DNA of 64,000 nt from Flammeovirga sp. EKP202. Its GTDB lineage: Bacteria; Bacteroidota; Bacteroidia; Cytophagales; Flammeovirgaceae. Shown piece after piece: positions 52,976-62,511 of this stretch (position 1 is its first letter; each line of letters starts with the position of its first letter). The stretch covers positions 1 to 64,000 of the forward strand of contig NZ_JACVVP010000003.1 of assembly GCF_014534745.1 (NCBI RefSeq), given 5' to 3'. The position numbers were made by a program, and so were the translations under genes. The notes under the pieces are model-generated. The model did not search any database and was not told the origin of the DNA. It saw only the letters and a list, made by a program, of their open reading frames with translations.

Positions 52976-55405
52976 TTACAGAATACCATCAGTAGCTTCT
53001 GTAGGTTGTATATATTCATCTTTTAATGTAGAATCTGGTTCAGCCCCAAACTCTCCAAAGTTTTCAACATCATATTTGCTACAATCTAGCTCTACATTAA
53101 TAGGCTTAGATGGTTCTGGGAATAAAGACCTTTTGTAGCCTAATTCATTCGTCAGCTTTTTGTCAGCATAAACATCTTCCATGAAATAAGCAAAAGCAGG
53201 AAGTGCTTGTCTTGCACCTTGACCGTATTTGATTGTTCTAAAGTGAATACTTCTGTCTTCACCACCACACCAAACACCAGTTACTAGGTCGTTAGTGAAG
53301 CCCATAAACCAAGCGTCTGAGAAGTTAGCAGTTGTACCCGTTTTACCTGCAACGTGGAAATCTTCTCTTGTTTTTTGATCTCTTCTGAAGTTATAACGAG
53401 TTAATCTTAATGCTGTACCTCCTGCTTCTTCTGAAGTACCTCTTAACATATAAGTCATTAACCAAGCCGTTTTTTCATTAAGAACTTCCTTTTTCTTAGG
53501 GATAAATTCTTTGAGCACACGACCATTTTTATCTTCAATTCTAGTGATGAATAAAGGTTCTGTCCAAACGCCTTTATTAATAAAGGTAGAGTACGCAGTA
53601 ACCATTTCATATACGGAAACATCTTCAGTACCTAAACAAAGTGAAGGCACACCTTGGATAGGTTTTTTATTATACCCTGTTCTTCCTCTTTTCTTATCTT
53701 CATCAGTAAGCATGTATTCGAACATCTTATCTCTGATGAACTTGAAACCAAACTTATCCGCAGAGTAATTTGCCAATTCATTTGCTGTTAACTCTTTTAC
53801 TAAATAAGCTGCTGCTGTATTGATCGATCTAGACATTGCCTGTCGCATTGTAAAAGTCTGACCACTGTAACGATCTGCATTTTTAGGAGTCCAAGGTTTA
53901 TCTGATTTTGCTTCTTCAGCAGTGAAAGTAATTGGAATATCTACAATTGGGGAACAAGGTTGGAATCTATCTTCTAACGCTCTTGAATATAAGAAAGGTT
54001 TGAAAGTTGATCCAGGTTGTCTGTAGCCCAATCTAACGTGGTCGTATTTGAAATATTTGTAGTTAATACCTCCAACCCAAGCTTTAATTTCACCTGTTTT
54101 AGGTTCCATTGACATCATACCAATCTGTAAGAACATCTTATAATACTTTAGAGAGTCATAAGAACTCATCACGGTATCAATTTCATATGTTGGGCTATTC
54201 CAAGAGAAGACTTTCATCTTTTTCTTCACTTTCAATTGTTTATCAATTGCGAGTGAATCGTTTCCAATCTGCTTTCTTAAAGTTTTATAGACTTGAGTTC
54301 TTTTAATCGCTCTACCCATGAAGTTTGGAATTACTTTTCCTTCTCTATCTCTCCATGGTTCTCCTTGTCCTTTCCAGTGCTCGGCAAATAATGCTTGTTG
54401 TTCACGCATGTGTTTTTCAACAGCTTTCTCTGCATATTTTTGAACTCTAGAATCAATTGTTGTATATATTTTCAGGCCATCAGCATAAAGGTCTAAATCT
54501 TTTTCTCTACAGAATTTTAAAAGGTCCTTTACAACCTCAGCTCTGAAATAAGGAGCAATACCCTTATTATGGTTTTCTACATTATAATTAAGGACCATTT
54601 CTTCGGCCATTAATTTTTGTTCTTCCTCTTTTGTAATGTAGTTGTACTTCTCCATTTGAGAAATAACCTTATTACGAACGTAAACCGCTCTATCAGGATG
54701 ATATCTTGGGCTGTAATACGAAGGTGCTTGAAGAATACCAACAAGAACAGCTGCTTCAGGAATACTTAATTGATCAGGGTCTACACCAAAGAAAGTTCTT
54801 GAAGCCACATGAATACCAAATGCATTTGAACCGAAGTCAACCGTGTTCAGATACATTGTAATAATTTCTTTTTTAGTATAAGAGGTCTCTAACTCAACCG
54901 CAACAATCCATTCTTTGAACTTATTGATCACTAGATTCAATCCTCTTACATCAGCAAGTCTACCTCTTAAGTTTTCCTCTCTCCTGATTTTGAATAGGTT
55001 TTTTGCAAGCTGTTGAGTAATGGTAGAAGATCCTCTTTTTGGGCCTTTCAAAACCACATGCTTGAACAAATAATAAGGCACAGCAAGGGTAGCTTTAAAG
55101 TCAATACCAGAGTGATCTCTAAAACGGATATCTTCAGAAGCTAGAAGTGCATTTAATAAATTGGGAGATAAATCCTCATATTCTGATCTTGTTCTGTTTT
55201 TACGGAAATACTTTCCTAAAAGTACTCCATCTGCAGAGTAAAGTTCAGAAGCTAGCTCACTTTTTGGGTTTTCTAAAATACTTGGATCAGGCAATTCACC
55301 ATATAGATTAAACCAATTGTTTTTTAATGAAAAACCTAACAATATCATACTTATTACTCCGATGATAAATAGGATCCAAAGTGTTCGTATAGCTTTTAAA
55401 TACAT
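52976..55405 (-). CDS. mrcA: Penicillin-binding protein 1A (class A, glycosyltransferase/transpeptidase)
   Basis: Bifunctional peptidoglycan synthase of 809 residues anchored by one N-terminal helix (LWILFIIGVISMILLGFS). Glycosyltransferase 51 domain: ALLASEDIRFRDHSGIDFKA with the catalytic Glu, KRGSSTITQQLAKNLF and EIITMYLNTVDFGSNAFGI. Transpeptidase: Ser466 in PGSTFKPF (SxxK), SRSINTAAAY (SxN) and AGKTGTTANFSDAWF (KTG). C-terminal acidic tail. A -7 box TACTTTTG lies on the minus strand at 55464-55457. It follows porW, separated by 247 nt. Confidence 0.96.
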   Translation of the reverse strand: MYLKAIRTLWILFIIGVISMILLGFSLKNNWFNLYGELPDPSILENPKSELASELYSADGVLLGKYFRKNRTRSEYEDLSPNLLNALLASEDIRFRDHSGIDFKATLAVPYYLFKHVVLKGPKRGSSTITQQLAKNLFKIRREENLRGRLADVRGLNLVINKFKEWIVAVELETSYTKKEIITMYLNTVDFGSNAFGIHVASRTFFGVDPDQLSIPEAAVLVGILQAPSYYSPRYHPDRAVYVRNKVISQMEKYNYITKEEEQKLMAEEMVLNYNVENHNKGIAPYFRAEVVKDLLKFCREKDLDLYADGLKIYTTIDSRVQKYAEKAVEKHMREQQALFAEHWKGQGEPWRDREGKVIPNFMGRAIKRTQVYKTLRKQIGNDSLAIDKQLKVKKKMKVFSWNSPTYEIDTVMSSYDSLKYYKMFLQIGMMSMEPKTGEIKAWVGGINYKYFKYDHVRLGYRQPGSTFKPFLYSRALEDRFQPCSPIVDIPITFTAEEAKSDKPWTPKNADRYSGQTFTMRQAMSRSINTAAAYLVKELTANELANYSADKFGFKFIRDKMFEYMLTDEDKKRGRTGYNKKPIQGVPSLCLGTEDVSVYEMVTAYSTFINKGVWTEPLFITRIEDKNGRVLKEFIPKKKEVLNEKTAWLMTYMLRGTSEEAGGTALRLTRYNFRRDQKTREDFHVAGKTGTTANFSDAWFMGFTNDLVTGVWCGGEDRSIHFRTIKYGQGARQALPAFAYFMEDVYADKKLTNELGYKRSLFPEPSKPINVELDCSKYDVENFGEFGAEPDSTLKDEYIQPTEATDGIL

Positions 55406-55456
55406 AAGTTTTTATTATTCATGGCTTAAGTAAAAGGACCAATAAAAATGACTAAA

Positions 55457-55464
55457 CAAAAGTA
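55457..55464 (-). promoter_or_regulatory. -7 promoter box of the PBP1a gene
   Basis: On the minus strand TACTTTTG is an exact TAnnTTTG match 52 nt upstream of the start codon. No TTG is seen at the usual 19-nt distance, so the promoter is weaker than the tRNA and rplP ones. Confidence 0.45.
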
Positions 55465-55652
55465 AAAATTGTAATCAGTTGTGTGCTAGGACTTAAGCTA
55501 AATTGAGTTCAGACATTGTAACTTCAGCGAGCAATTTAATCAATCTATTTTAAAAGAGAATAAATGCCTCTTGAAGAAAAGAGAATTAAAGTATATTTGA
55601 AGTTCTCCTTATAGTGACAATTTAATCTAGAAGCTAGACCTCAAAAACTTTA

Positions 55653-57920
55653 TTATTCTTCAACAGTGATATCAAAGTCATGGTATCGACCAGGAATATA
55701 ACCGTTTTCAAGTCGACGTTCAGTGATTTGTTTCAGCATTCCTTCTGAAATTTCTTTAAACTCACTTTCTGGATACCTCTTTTGGAAATTGAGAATAGCC
55801 TCCTTGAAATTTTTATAATACTTAGTAGTTCGACCTACCAATAGCACTCTCAAGAAACGTCCTTTTTCTTCATAAGAACTTTGAGGAAAATCATTGAGTA
55901 GTTCATTCAGTTTTTTATCTGATGCATTATAGTCACCTTTATTATATAAGGCATAAGCATCTACATACAAATCTCTGATATAATTTTCTCTTTCATTGGT
56001 TTCTTTCACATAGTTAGGATTGACCAAAATCTTGGAGTATAAACAATCAGGGTAGTTGTCGATTAAATACTTTTTTGAAGTTTCGGCATCACATCCATCG
56101 TATTCTTGACAAATTACATAAACCAAATAAGCGACTTCATATGCATTTTCATCTTCAGGATAAGTGGAGAGGAAACGGTTGAAGTTGGCCAATGCATTAT
56201 CAGGGATTTTAATCTGATACATGTAGACTTTACCAAGTTCAAAAAGGGCATCAGCCAATTTTTTATGAACGGCCTGTAACTCTTCTTCTGATTTAGGTAT
56301 TTCTTGTTTTCTTTCGTCTAGTGATTTTACACCGGCAAAAAGGTTTTCATCAATACCTTCAGCCTCCTTATCTTTTTTAGAAGGAGCATTTCTAGGAGAA
56401 GGTCTATTATTGTTTAATGTATTTTGGTTGTTGTTGGTCGCGAAGTCTAATTTATTAGATCTTCTCCAATTGTCCTCAAGTGGTCTTGATCCCCAAACTC
56501 TTAAAAATTGAGATTTTCCTTGGGCAATTGCGGCAGTATTATAAAAATAAAACTCTTTAGATGCTTTTGAATTGAAGGTTGTAGATTTACTTACTTCAGG
56601 TTTAGTTTTTCTTTTTTCGTTTTCCTTAGCATACTGTTGTTTTAGTATGATTTCTTCTTTTTCGTTTTCAATTTCCTCTTCTAAGAAAGAAGTGACTTCC
56701 TCTTCAGGCATATCAGCAAGCTTTATCAATCGTTCTTGCTCCATGATAATTTTAGTGTACTTTGCTAAGTCTTGAAGGTTTTCTGATTTCTTTTTGATTT
56801 CTTCAAATCCGTATACACTTTCATCAAAATTTTGAACCGCACTATCGTAATAAGCAGCAGCGGCGATATAATCTTTTTTAACGTCATAATAAATGTCACC
56901 TGCCGTCAAGTAAGAATGCCCTTTTTGGATTTTGTTGGTGGTACTTACTTGTACAGATTCATTCAACTCAATAAGAGCACGATCATAATCGGGCTTTCGC
57001 ACTTGGAACTGTGCCATTTCATAATAGATTTTATCTCTATCGTCCCAATAATTGTGATTTTTGAGTTTTTTGTCGAAGTACTTCTTTATTTTTTTGATCT
57101 GCTTTTCATCATTGAAATCTACAGGCTGCATACTATAGGCACTGATATCAGATTGGAATTCCAATACATTGGTTTTCGATAGTTTTTCAGCTTTAATGTA
57201 AGCTTTATATGCCTCGTCTACTTTTCCCCTTTTCTCAAGCATTTGCCCAAGTATGAAATAATATCGTGCTTTATGATGTTTCTTTTCTTCAAGTTCTACA
57301 GCATAACGCAAATGTTGAATAGCTTGCCCATAATCCATCTTATTTCTGTAATAATGAGCAAAGTTAAGATGGTAATCTTTGGTGTTTTTATCGGAGAATG
57401 GAGCAATTTCTTGCTTTATAATATCTTTTACTAAAATGACATTAGCATCTTCCTCTTTTTCAATAAACATCCTCAACAAGGCATTGAGAGCTTCATGTCT
57501 ACTGTCATTGTCAGTAGTTTTTGCATTGATGTATTTAAAAGTGGTCAAAGCATTTTCATAATCTTCTTCATATAATCTTACCCATCCAACAAGAAGATAG
57601 CATTCATCGATCCAGTCACTCGTTTGATGAAACTTAATAGGTCTAGATGATTTGGTAATGATATAATCAAGCTGTTCTTTATGCGATAATGTTTTATTAG
57701 AATCTATGGGAATAAGAATAGAAAGAACATCGTTGTAATCATCCACGTGTTCATTGAAGTAGTCTTCTTCAAACTTCTCCATACCCTCTTTTGCTAGGAA
57801 ATAGGAATTATAATGCGTTGCCGTATTATGATAAAAATGACACCCTGATCCTAGTAATAAAAAAATTAATAGAAAAGATTTAAAAAAATACTTATATATG
57901 AAGTTTGAAAAAGTTTGCAT
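55653..57920 (-). CDS. porW: Type IX secretion/gliding lipoprotein PorW (SprE)
   Basis: Periplasmic TPR lipoprotein of 755 residues. Signal with lipobox GSGC (LLIFLLLGSGCHFYHNTATH); the following HYNSYFLAKEGMEKFEEDY matches the start of SprE/PorW proteins. Tetratricopeptide repeats run through most of the length (HKARYYFILGQMLEKRGKVD; DALFELGKVYMYQIKIPDNA). The middle has a long acidic/Lys coiled region and Asn-rich linker (NNNQNTLNNNRPSPRN). PorW joins the T9SS core with the attachment machinery in Porphyromonas; SprE is needed for gliding in Flavobacterium. It is divergent from the M23-bactofilin group. Confidence 0.85.
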   Translation of the reverse strand: MQTFSNFIYKYFFKSFLLIFLLLGSGCHFYHNTATHYNSYFLAKEGMEKFEEDYFNEHVDDYNDVLSILIPIDSNKTLSHKEQLDYIITKSSRPIKFHQTSDWIDECYLLVGWVRLYEEDYENALTTFKYINAKTTDNDSRHEALNALLRMFIEKEEDANVILVKDIIKQEIAPFSDKNTKDYHLNFAHYYRNKMDYGQAIQHLRYAVELEEKKHHKARYYFILGQMLEKRGKVDEAYKAYIKAEKLSKTNVLEFQSDISAYSMQPVDFNDEKQIKKIKKYFDKKLKNHNYWDDRDKIYYEMAQFQVRKPDYDRALIELNESVQVSTTNKIQKGHSYLTAGDIYYDVKKDYIAAAAYYDSAVQNFDESVYGFEEIKKKSENLQDLAKYTKIIMEQERLIKLADMPEEEVTSFLEEEIENEKEEIILKQQYAKENEKRKTKPEVSKSTTFNSKASKEFYFYNTAAIAQGKSQFLRVWGSRPLEDNWRRSNKLDFATNNNQNTLNNNRPSPRNAPSKKDKEAEGIDENLFAGVKSLDERKQEIPKSEEELQAVHKKLADALFELGKVYMYQIKIPDNALANFNRFLSTYPEDENAYEVAYLVYVICQEYDGCDAETSKKYLIDNYPDCLYSKILVNPNYVKETNERENYIRDLYVDAYALYNKGDYNASDKKLNELLNDFPQSSYEEKGRFLRVLLVGRTTKYYKNFKEAILNFQKRYPESEFKEISEGMLKQITERRLENGYIPGRYHDFDITVEE

Positions 57921-58124
57921 CGTTTTTCAACAAGAATTACTCTTTTAAATTGAATTTATTGAAGTAGCGAAGTCTAAGCTAAAATTACAAACATCATCAA
58001 AGAAGGATTCATGTAAATTAGTTTTGTCTTGATACTTAATAGCTAATTTACAGTTTTTCTTGACCAAAAAGTTATAATAATTCAATACTTCTATCAAAAA
58101 TGACAAGAAACTCTGCATTTATTG

Positions 58125-58132
58125 TAATTTTG
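58125..58132 (+). promoter_or_regulatory. -7 promoter box of the M23 peptidase gene
   Basis: TAATTTTG is an exact TAnnTTTG match 38 nt before the start codon at 58170. No clean TTG about 19 nt upstream. Confidence 0.45.
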
Positions 58133-58169
58133 TGAACCAGAACCTTCTGACAAGAAGAAGAAATTATAC

Positions 58170-59042
58170 ATGAAAAGACAAGGTAAAACGTTATCAGAAT
58201 GGCTAACAACAAGATTTGTACTTGTTGTTCGAGACGAAGAAACATTTGCAGAAAGAGCAGCATATAGATTATCCTACGTAAAAATACTTTTACTTACTGG
58301 TATTGTTTTTACAATTTTAGGCGGGTTAAGTTTTCTTTTAGCAACTACCTTATTATCTAAGATCTTTGATCCTAGAGTCGCTTATAGAGAGACTGATCGT
58401 AAATTAATCGAAATGGAGCGTATTGTAGATTCATTGAAAATCGCTTCAGATGAAAAAGATGTTTACATGGCATCTATTAAAGCCATTTTGGATGGTGAAG
58501 TAGAAGACGCGGAAGATATAAAGGCCAAAATAGAGGATGAATCAAGCGTAAAAGAAGCAGAGGTAGATTTAACGCAATTAGATCCTGTAGACTCTGTATT
58601 TAGAAGCGAGTTTGAAGATCTAGAAATAAATTCAGCACCTATTAATAGTGTCAGTACAAGTGTAGATGACTTATTTTTCTTTCCTCCTGTATCCAATGGT
58701 GTATTATCCAAAGGATTCGATATTCGAAATGGACACTATGGTGTGGATGTCTTAGCAAAAAGAAATGAAGGAATAAAAGCGATTGCTGAAGGAACTGTTA
58801 TACTATCTTCTTGGACTCAGGATTCAGGTTATGTTATAGGTATACAACACAAAGGTCAAATCCTTTCATTCTACAAGCATAATTCTGTCTTATTGAAAAA
58901 AGTAGGAGAGACTGTAAGAACAGGAGATATTATAGCCATTATTGGAAATAGTGGAGAGATGACCGATGGTCAACATCTTCATTTTGAATTGTGGTTTAAT
59001 GGTAACCCAGTTGACCCTGTTGACTTTATACCTTTTGAATAG
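58170..59042 (+). CDS. M23-family membrane-anchored peptidoglycan endopeptidase
   Basis: LytM-type zinc endopeptidase of 290 residues. Short cytoplasmic N-terminus, one membrane helix VKILLLTGIVFTILGGLSFL, a coiled region (residues 75-130), then the M23 domain with ligands His189 and Asp193 in GHYGVDV and His269, His271 in HLHFELW, so it is catalytically intact. It cleaves peptidoglycan crosslinks in the periplasm. Bactofilin follows 136 nt downstream, a pairing that recurs in cell-shape loci of several phyla, so a role in shape is likely. Confidence 0.9.
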   Translation: MKRQGKTLSEWLTTRFVLVVRDEETFAERAAYRLSYVKILLLTGIVFTILGGLSFLLATTLLSKIFDPRVAYRETDRKLIEMERIVDSLKIASDEKDVYMASIKAILDGEVEDAEDIKAKIEDESSVKEAEVDLTQLDPVDSVFRSEFEDLEINSAPINSVSTSVDDLFFFPPVSNGVLSKGFDIRNGHYGVDVLAKRNEGIKAIAEGTVILSSWTQDSGYVIGIQHKGQILSFYKHNSVLLKKVGETVRTGDIIAIIGNSGEMTDGQHLHFELWFNGNPVDPVDFIPFE

Positions 59043-59178
59043 AATTACTTATCTTTAAAAAGAGTTTTAGTAGGCTTTATAAAAAGTGACAAACGCTTTT
59101 TTGGAATAGTTTTTAAAGATTAAGAGTTATTTCCTCAATAAGAAGTACTACTTCAACGATTATAAATATTAAATAAAT

Positions 59179-59610
59179 ATGGGATTGTTTAAAAACAATG
59201 AAGAAAGAGTTGCTCCAGCTCAGCAATCTTCAAACGCCGCAAATAATACTATTGGCCATGGCACTACTCTGAAAGGAGATGTAGAAACACATGGTATTTT
59301 GAGAATGGACGGTAAGGTGATTGGAAACTTACACTGTCATTCTAAATTATTCTTGGGTAAAGACGGACAGGTAGAAGGAGATATTTTTTCTCAAAACGCA
59401 GAAATTGAAGGAGAGATCCATGGTAAGATTGAAGTATCTGAGAACCTTGTTTTAAGGGGATCAGCAGTGGTACACGGTGATATCATCACAAAGAGTTTGA
59501 CGATTGATCCAGGTGCTATTTTCAATGGACAATGTCATATGGGAGAGTCTGCAAAACCTCTTTTAACTGCAAACGCTTCTAAGGAAGTAGTAGAAGATGA
59601 AACAACATAA
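59179..59610 (+). CDS. Bactofilin
   Basis: Polymer-forming cytoskeletal protein of 143 residues, a right-handed beta-helix without nucleotide. Core motifs: IGHGTTLKGDVETHGILRMD, GKVIGNLHCHSKLFLGKDGQ and LTIDPGAIFNGQCHM. N-terminal tail (MGLFKNNEERVAPAQQ) may touch the membrane. It scaffolds M23 peptidases in other bacteria. Its last 14 bases overlap the atpZ start. Confidence 0.92.
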   Translation: MGLFKNNEERVAPAQQSSNAANNTIGHGTTLKGDVETHGILRMDGKVIGNLHCHSKLFLGKDGQVEGDIFSQNAEIEGEIHGKIEVSENLVLRGSAVVHGDIITKSLTIDPGAIFNGQCHMGESAKPLLTANASKEVVEDETT

Positions 59611-59908
59611 GGAGGAACATTCTGATGATACTTCAAAGCCAAAGAAGGCCATTGAAAAATATTCCACCTTTTTGAGATACTCTTCATTAAGCACTGAAAT
59701 GATCGTGACAATGCTGATTTGTGCTTACAGTGGAAGGTATTTAGATAATATTATTAAAGCCAATGGTCCATATTGTACCATTGGTTTTCTTTTGTTTGGA
59801 ACTTTTGCCTCGTTAGTGATTCTAATCAACGGGTTGAAGAAAATTTCTAATAAAAAAGGAGAAATATTGAAAAAAAAAGGTAAACATGACAATTTTTCTG
59901 AAAAATGA
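59597..59908 (+). CDS. atpZ: AtpZ/AtpI-family ATP synthase accessory protein
   Basis: 103 residues with two membrane helices (EMIVTMLICAYSGRYLDNII and TIGFLLFGTFASLVILINGL) and a Lys-rich C-terminus. Family members precede the F-ATPase subunits and may assist c-ring assembly or carry magnesium. It overlaps bactofilin by 14 bases in another frame, so expression is tied to the shape genes. Confidence 0.82.
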   Translation: MKQHKEEHSDDTSKPKKAIEKYSTFLRYSSLSTEMIVTMLICAYSGRYLDNIIKANGPYCTIGFLLFGTFASLVILINGLKKISNKKGEILKKKGKHDNFSEK

Positions 59909-59984
59909 TTACTTCCTTCTTTGTGTTTAAAAGGTATTACCTTATGTTTGCAATCGATTCAACTGATTGAGTTGAAAATTTAAT

Positions 59985-60389
59985 ATGCAACTAAGTTTAC
60001 GAACAAGATTTTACTTTGCTTTGCTAATTACTTCATCAATTTTCTTGTTGATCATTATAATAGCAGAACAAAGTGAATTCAATGTTGGTCGCTTTATTTA
60101 TCTTGAACTCGCATTCAATTTAATATTGGCGATAATGTCATATGAGGTCACATGTTTAGGAGCAGGATCGGGAAACGGAGAAATCTTCTATGGCTTTTAT
60201 ATGGCGACAGTATTGATAAGGATTTTACTAACATTAACGATCTTTGTCTTGTACTTTATTTTGATGGATGCAGATAAGCAGGAGAAATTAGTTTTCATAT
60301 TAAGTTATTTCTTTTTTTATTTTGCATATACTATCCTTGAGGTAAAGCACCTCATGTCTAAGTTACAGGATAAACGAGGTAGTGAGTGA
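59985..60389 (+). CDS. AtpI-like membrane protein
   Basis: 134 residues with four predicted helices (ALLITSSIFLLIIIIAEQ; LAFNLILAIMSYEVT; ILLTLTIFVLYFILMDA; LSYFFFYFAYTILEVKH) and position between atpZ and atpB. Sequence similarity to AtpI cannot be fixed by eye; the position is the main argument. It overlaps the extended (GTG) frame of atpB, but not the chosen ATG start. Confidence 0.6.
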   Translation: MQLSLRTRFYFALLITSSIFLLIIIIAEQSEFNVGRFIYLELAFNLILAIMSYEVTCLGAGSGNGEIFYGFYMATVLIRILLTLTIFVLYFILMDADKQEKLVFILSYFFFYFAYTILEVKHLMSKLQDKRGSE

Positions 60390-60399
60390 TTTTATAATA

Positions 60400-61461
60400 A
60401 TGAAAAGTACTTATTCTTTTTACACACGCTTTGCAACACTAGCGTTGCTTTTTACAGCACTATTACAAACTTCTTCATCATATGCAAGTGATGGACATAG
60501 TGACTCTCACGGTGAGGCTCACGTAAAGGAGTACAATCCAGTTGAAACAATTCTTCATCACGTTAAAGATGAACACTATTGGACTCTCTATTCTACTACA
60601 GATGAGAGCGGGCATGAACACCATTATGGTATCAACTTACCTGTGATCTTATACGTAGAAGGACAAGGTTTAGAGTTTTTATCATCAAAAGATTTTCTTC
60701 ACCACAATGAGGTGAAAGGAAAATTCGGTACTTATGTGAATCACCATGAGCACATTGCTTCAGTGGATGAATCCGTAAAAGTATTAGACTTTTCATTAAC
60801 TAAGAATGCAGCTTCTACAGGTCTTTCAGTGATCTTATTACTAATCATTTTTAGTGCAATTTCAAAAGGTTACAAAAAGAATGCAGGTAAAGCACCTTCA
60901 GGCATCCAATCAGTATTTGAACCTCTTATTCTTTACATGAGAGATGAGGTAATCCAACCAAACTTAGGCAAAAACACTGATAAATTCCTTCCGTACCTAT
61001 TAACGTTGTTCTTCTTTATCTTAATCAACAACTTATTAGGTTTAGTACCAGGTGGAGCCAACGCTTCAGGTAACATTTCATTTACAATGTTAATGGCGGT
61101 GTTTACATTGATCATCACAAACATCAATGGTAATAAGCACTATTGGGGACACATTTTTGCAACTCCAGGTGTACCAGGTTGGTTGTTGCCAATTATGATT
61201 CCAGTAGAACTTATTGGTATCTTCACTAAGCCAATTGCCTTAATGCTACGTTTGTTTGCCAATATCACTGGTGGTCACATCGTATTATTATCATTCATGT
61301 CATTGGTATTTATCCTTGAAGCAGCTTGGGTAGGTGGTGTAGCATCATTTATCATCATTCCTCTATTCTTCATGGAGATCTTTGTAGCTTTCTTACAAGC
61401 TTACATTTTCACAATGCTTTCAGCATTATTTATCGGATCAGCGGTATCCGATCATCACTAG
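60400..61461 (+). CDS. atpB: ATP synthase F0 subunit a
   Basis: Proton half-channel subunit, 353 residues from the ATG at 60400; the GTG at 60382 is less likely because the ATG start gives a clean signal peptide (MKSTYSFYTRFATLALLFTA to YASD). A His-rich periplasmic domain (residues 30-130) follows, common in Bacteroidota subunit a. Core: LFFFILINNLLGLVPGGANA, PVELIGIFTKPIALMLRLFA with the essential Arg, and NITGGHIVLLSFMSLVF. The C-terminus has AYIFTMLSALFIGSAVSDHH. Confidence 0.95.
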   Translation: MKSTYSFYTRFATLALLFTALLQTSSSYASDGHSDSHGEAHVKEYNPVETILHHVKDEHYWTLYSTTDESGHEHHYGINLPVILYVEGQGLEFLSSKDFLHHNEVKGKFGTYVNHHEHIASVDESVKVLDFSLTKNAASTGLSVILLLIIFSAISKGYKKNAGKAPSGIQSVFEPLILYMRDEVIQPNLGKNTDKFLPYLLTLFFFILINNLLGLVPGGANASGNISFTMLMAVFTLIITNINGNKHYWGHIFATPGVPGWLLPIMIPVELIGIFTKPIALMLRLFANITGGHIVLLSFMSLVFILEAAWVGGVASFIIIPLFFMEIFVAFLQAYIFTMLSALFIGSAVSDHH

Positions 61462-61533
61462 AATCTTGTCTTACATGCTGAATTTTAGTTCTTTAACGGA
61501 TTAAGCATGGATAAGTGAATATAATGAATGATC

Positions 61534-61547
61534 TTCGCGCAAGCGAA
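61534..61547 (+). promoter_or_regulatory. GCAA tetraloop hairpin in the atpE leader
   Basis: TTCGC/GCGAA stem capped by GCAA, a stable GNRA tetraloop, 49 nt before atpE. It lies in a 134-nt gap after atpB and may stabilise or regulate the atpE message. Confidence 0.35.
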
Positions 61548-61583
61548 AGCTTCATATACGTTTCTTTTTTTAAAACTATTTAA

Positions 61584-61847
<264 letters not shown>

Positions 61848-61880
61848 TCCTAATCCCGCACAAAAGAAACATTTTGTTTG

Positions 61881-61920
61881 GATATCCATCGCTTAAGGGG
61901 TTTGCCCGGCGATGGGTATC
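61881..61920 (+). promoter_or_regulatory. Large hairpin between atpE and atpF
   Basis: Twelve-pair stem GATATCCATCGC (61881-61892) with GCGATGGGTATC (61909-61920), one T-G pair, with an inner GGG/CCC pairing. No T-run. Likely a 3' stabiliser or processing site that lets atpE be made in larger amounts than atpF. Confidence 0.5.
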
Positions 61921-61966
61921 TTTCAACAAAGAAACGTCAAAGCTCACACGCAAAATATAAACGAAA

Positions 61967-62458
61967 ATGGATATCATAACTCCAGGTGTAGGCCTTCTCT
62001 TTTGGAATACAATATTTTTCTTAGTTGTATTCTTAATTATCGGAAAGAAAATTGTTCCTGCAATTTCTAAATCTTTAAAGGATAGAGAAGAGTCTATTGA
62101 TAACGCTCTAAAAAGTGCAGAACAAGCAAAAGCTGATATTGCACAACTTAAGGCAGATAACGAGAAGATGAAAGAAGCTGCTCGTGCTGAAAGAGAAGAA
62201 ATTATCAATGAAGCTAAAGCGAAAGCAGACGCAATGGTTGCTGAAGCAACTGAAAGTGCAAAAGCTGAGTCAAAAAGAATCATTGATGAGGCAAGAGCTT
62301 CTATTGAAGCTGAGAAGAGAGATGCTTTGTCTGAAATCAAAGGTGTTGTAGCAGAGCTTTCTTTAGACATTGCTGAAAAAGTTGTTCGTAAGCAACTTTC
62401 AGATGATTCAGCTCAACAAGAACTTGTAAAAGAGTTAGTTGCTGAAGCAAAGATCTAA
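61967..62458 (+). CDS. atpF: ATP synthase F0 subunit b
   Basis: Peripheral stalk subunit of 163 residues. One N-terminal membrane helix (GVGLLFWNTIFFLVVFLIIG) followed by a long Ala/Lys/Glu coiled coil (ALKSAEQAKADIAQLKADNE), which joins delta at the top of the F1 head. Typical length. Starts 47 nt after the hairpin. Confidence 0.95.
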   Translation: MDIITPGVGLLFWNTIFFLVVFLIIGKKIVPAISKSLKDREESIDNALKSAEQAKADIAQLKADNEKMKEAARAEREEIINEAKAKADAMVAEATESAKAESKRIIDEARASIEAEKRDALSEIKGVVAELSLDIAEKVVRKQLSDDSAQQELVKELVAEAKI

Positions 62459-62511
62459 GTTAAAAAGGTAATCAAACAAGGTGTTCACCTTGTAGTATAT
62501 AAATCATAACC

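Noticed and set aside
56832-57182. 116-codon plus-strand open frame opposite porW
   Set aside because: The sense strand encodes TPR repeats in the expected frame; the antisense frame is hydrophobic only because of the A/T-rich codons.
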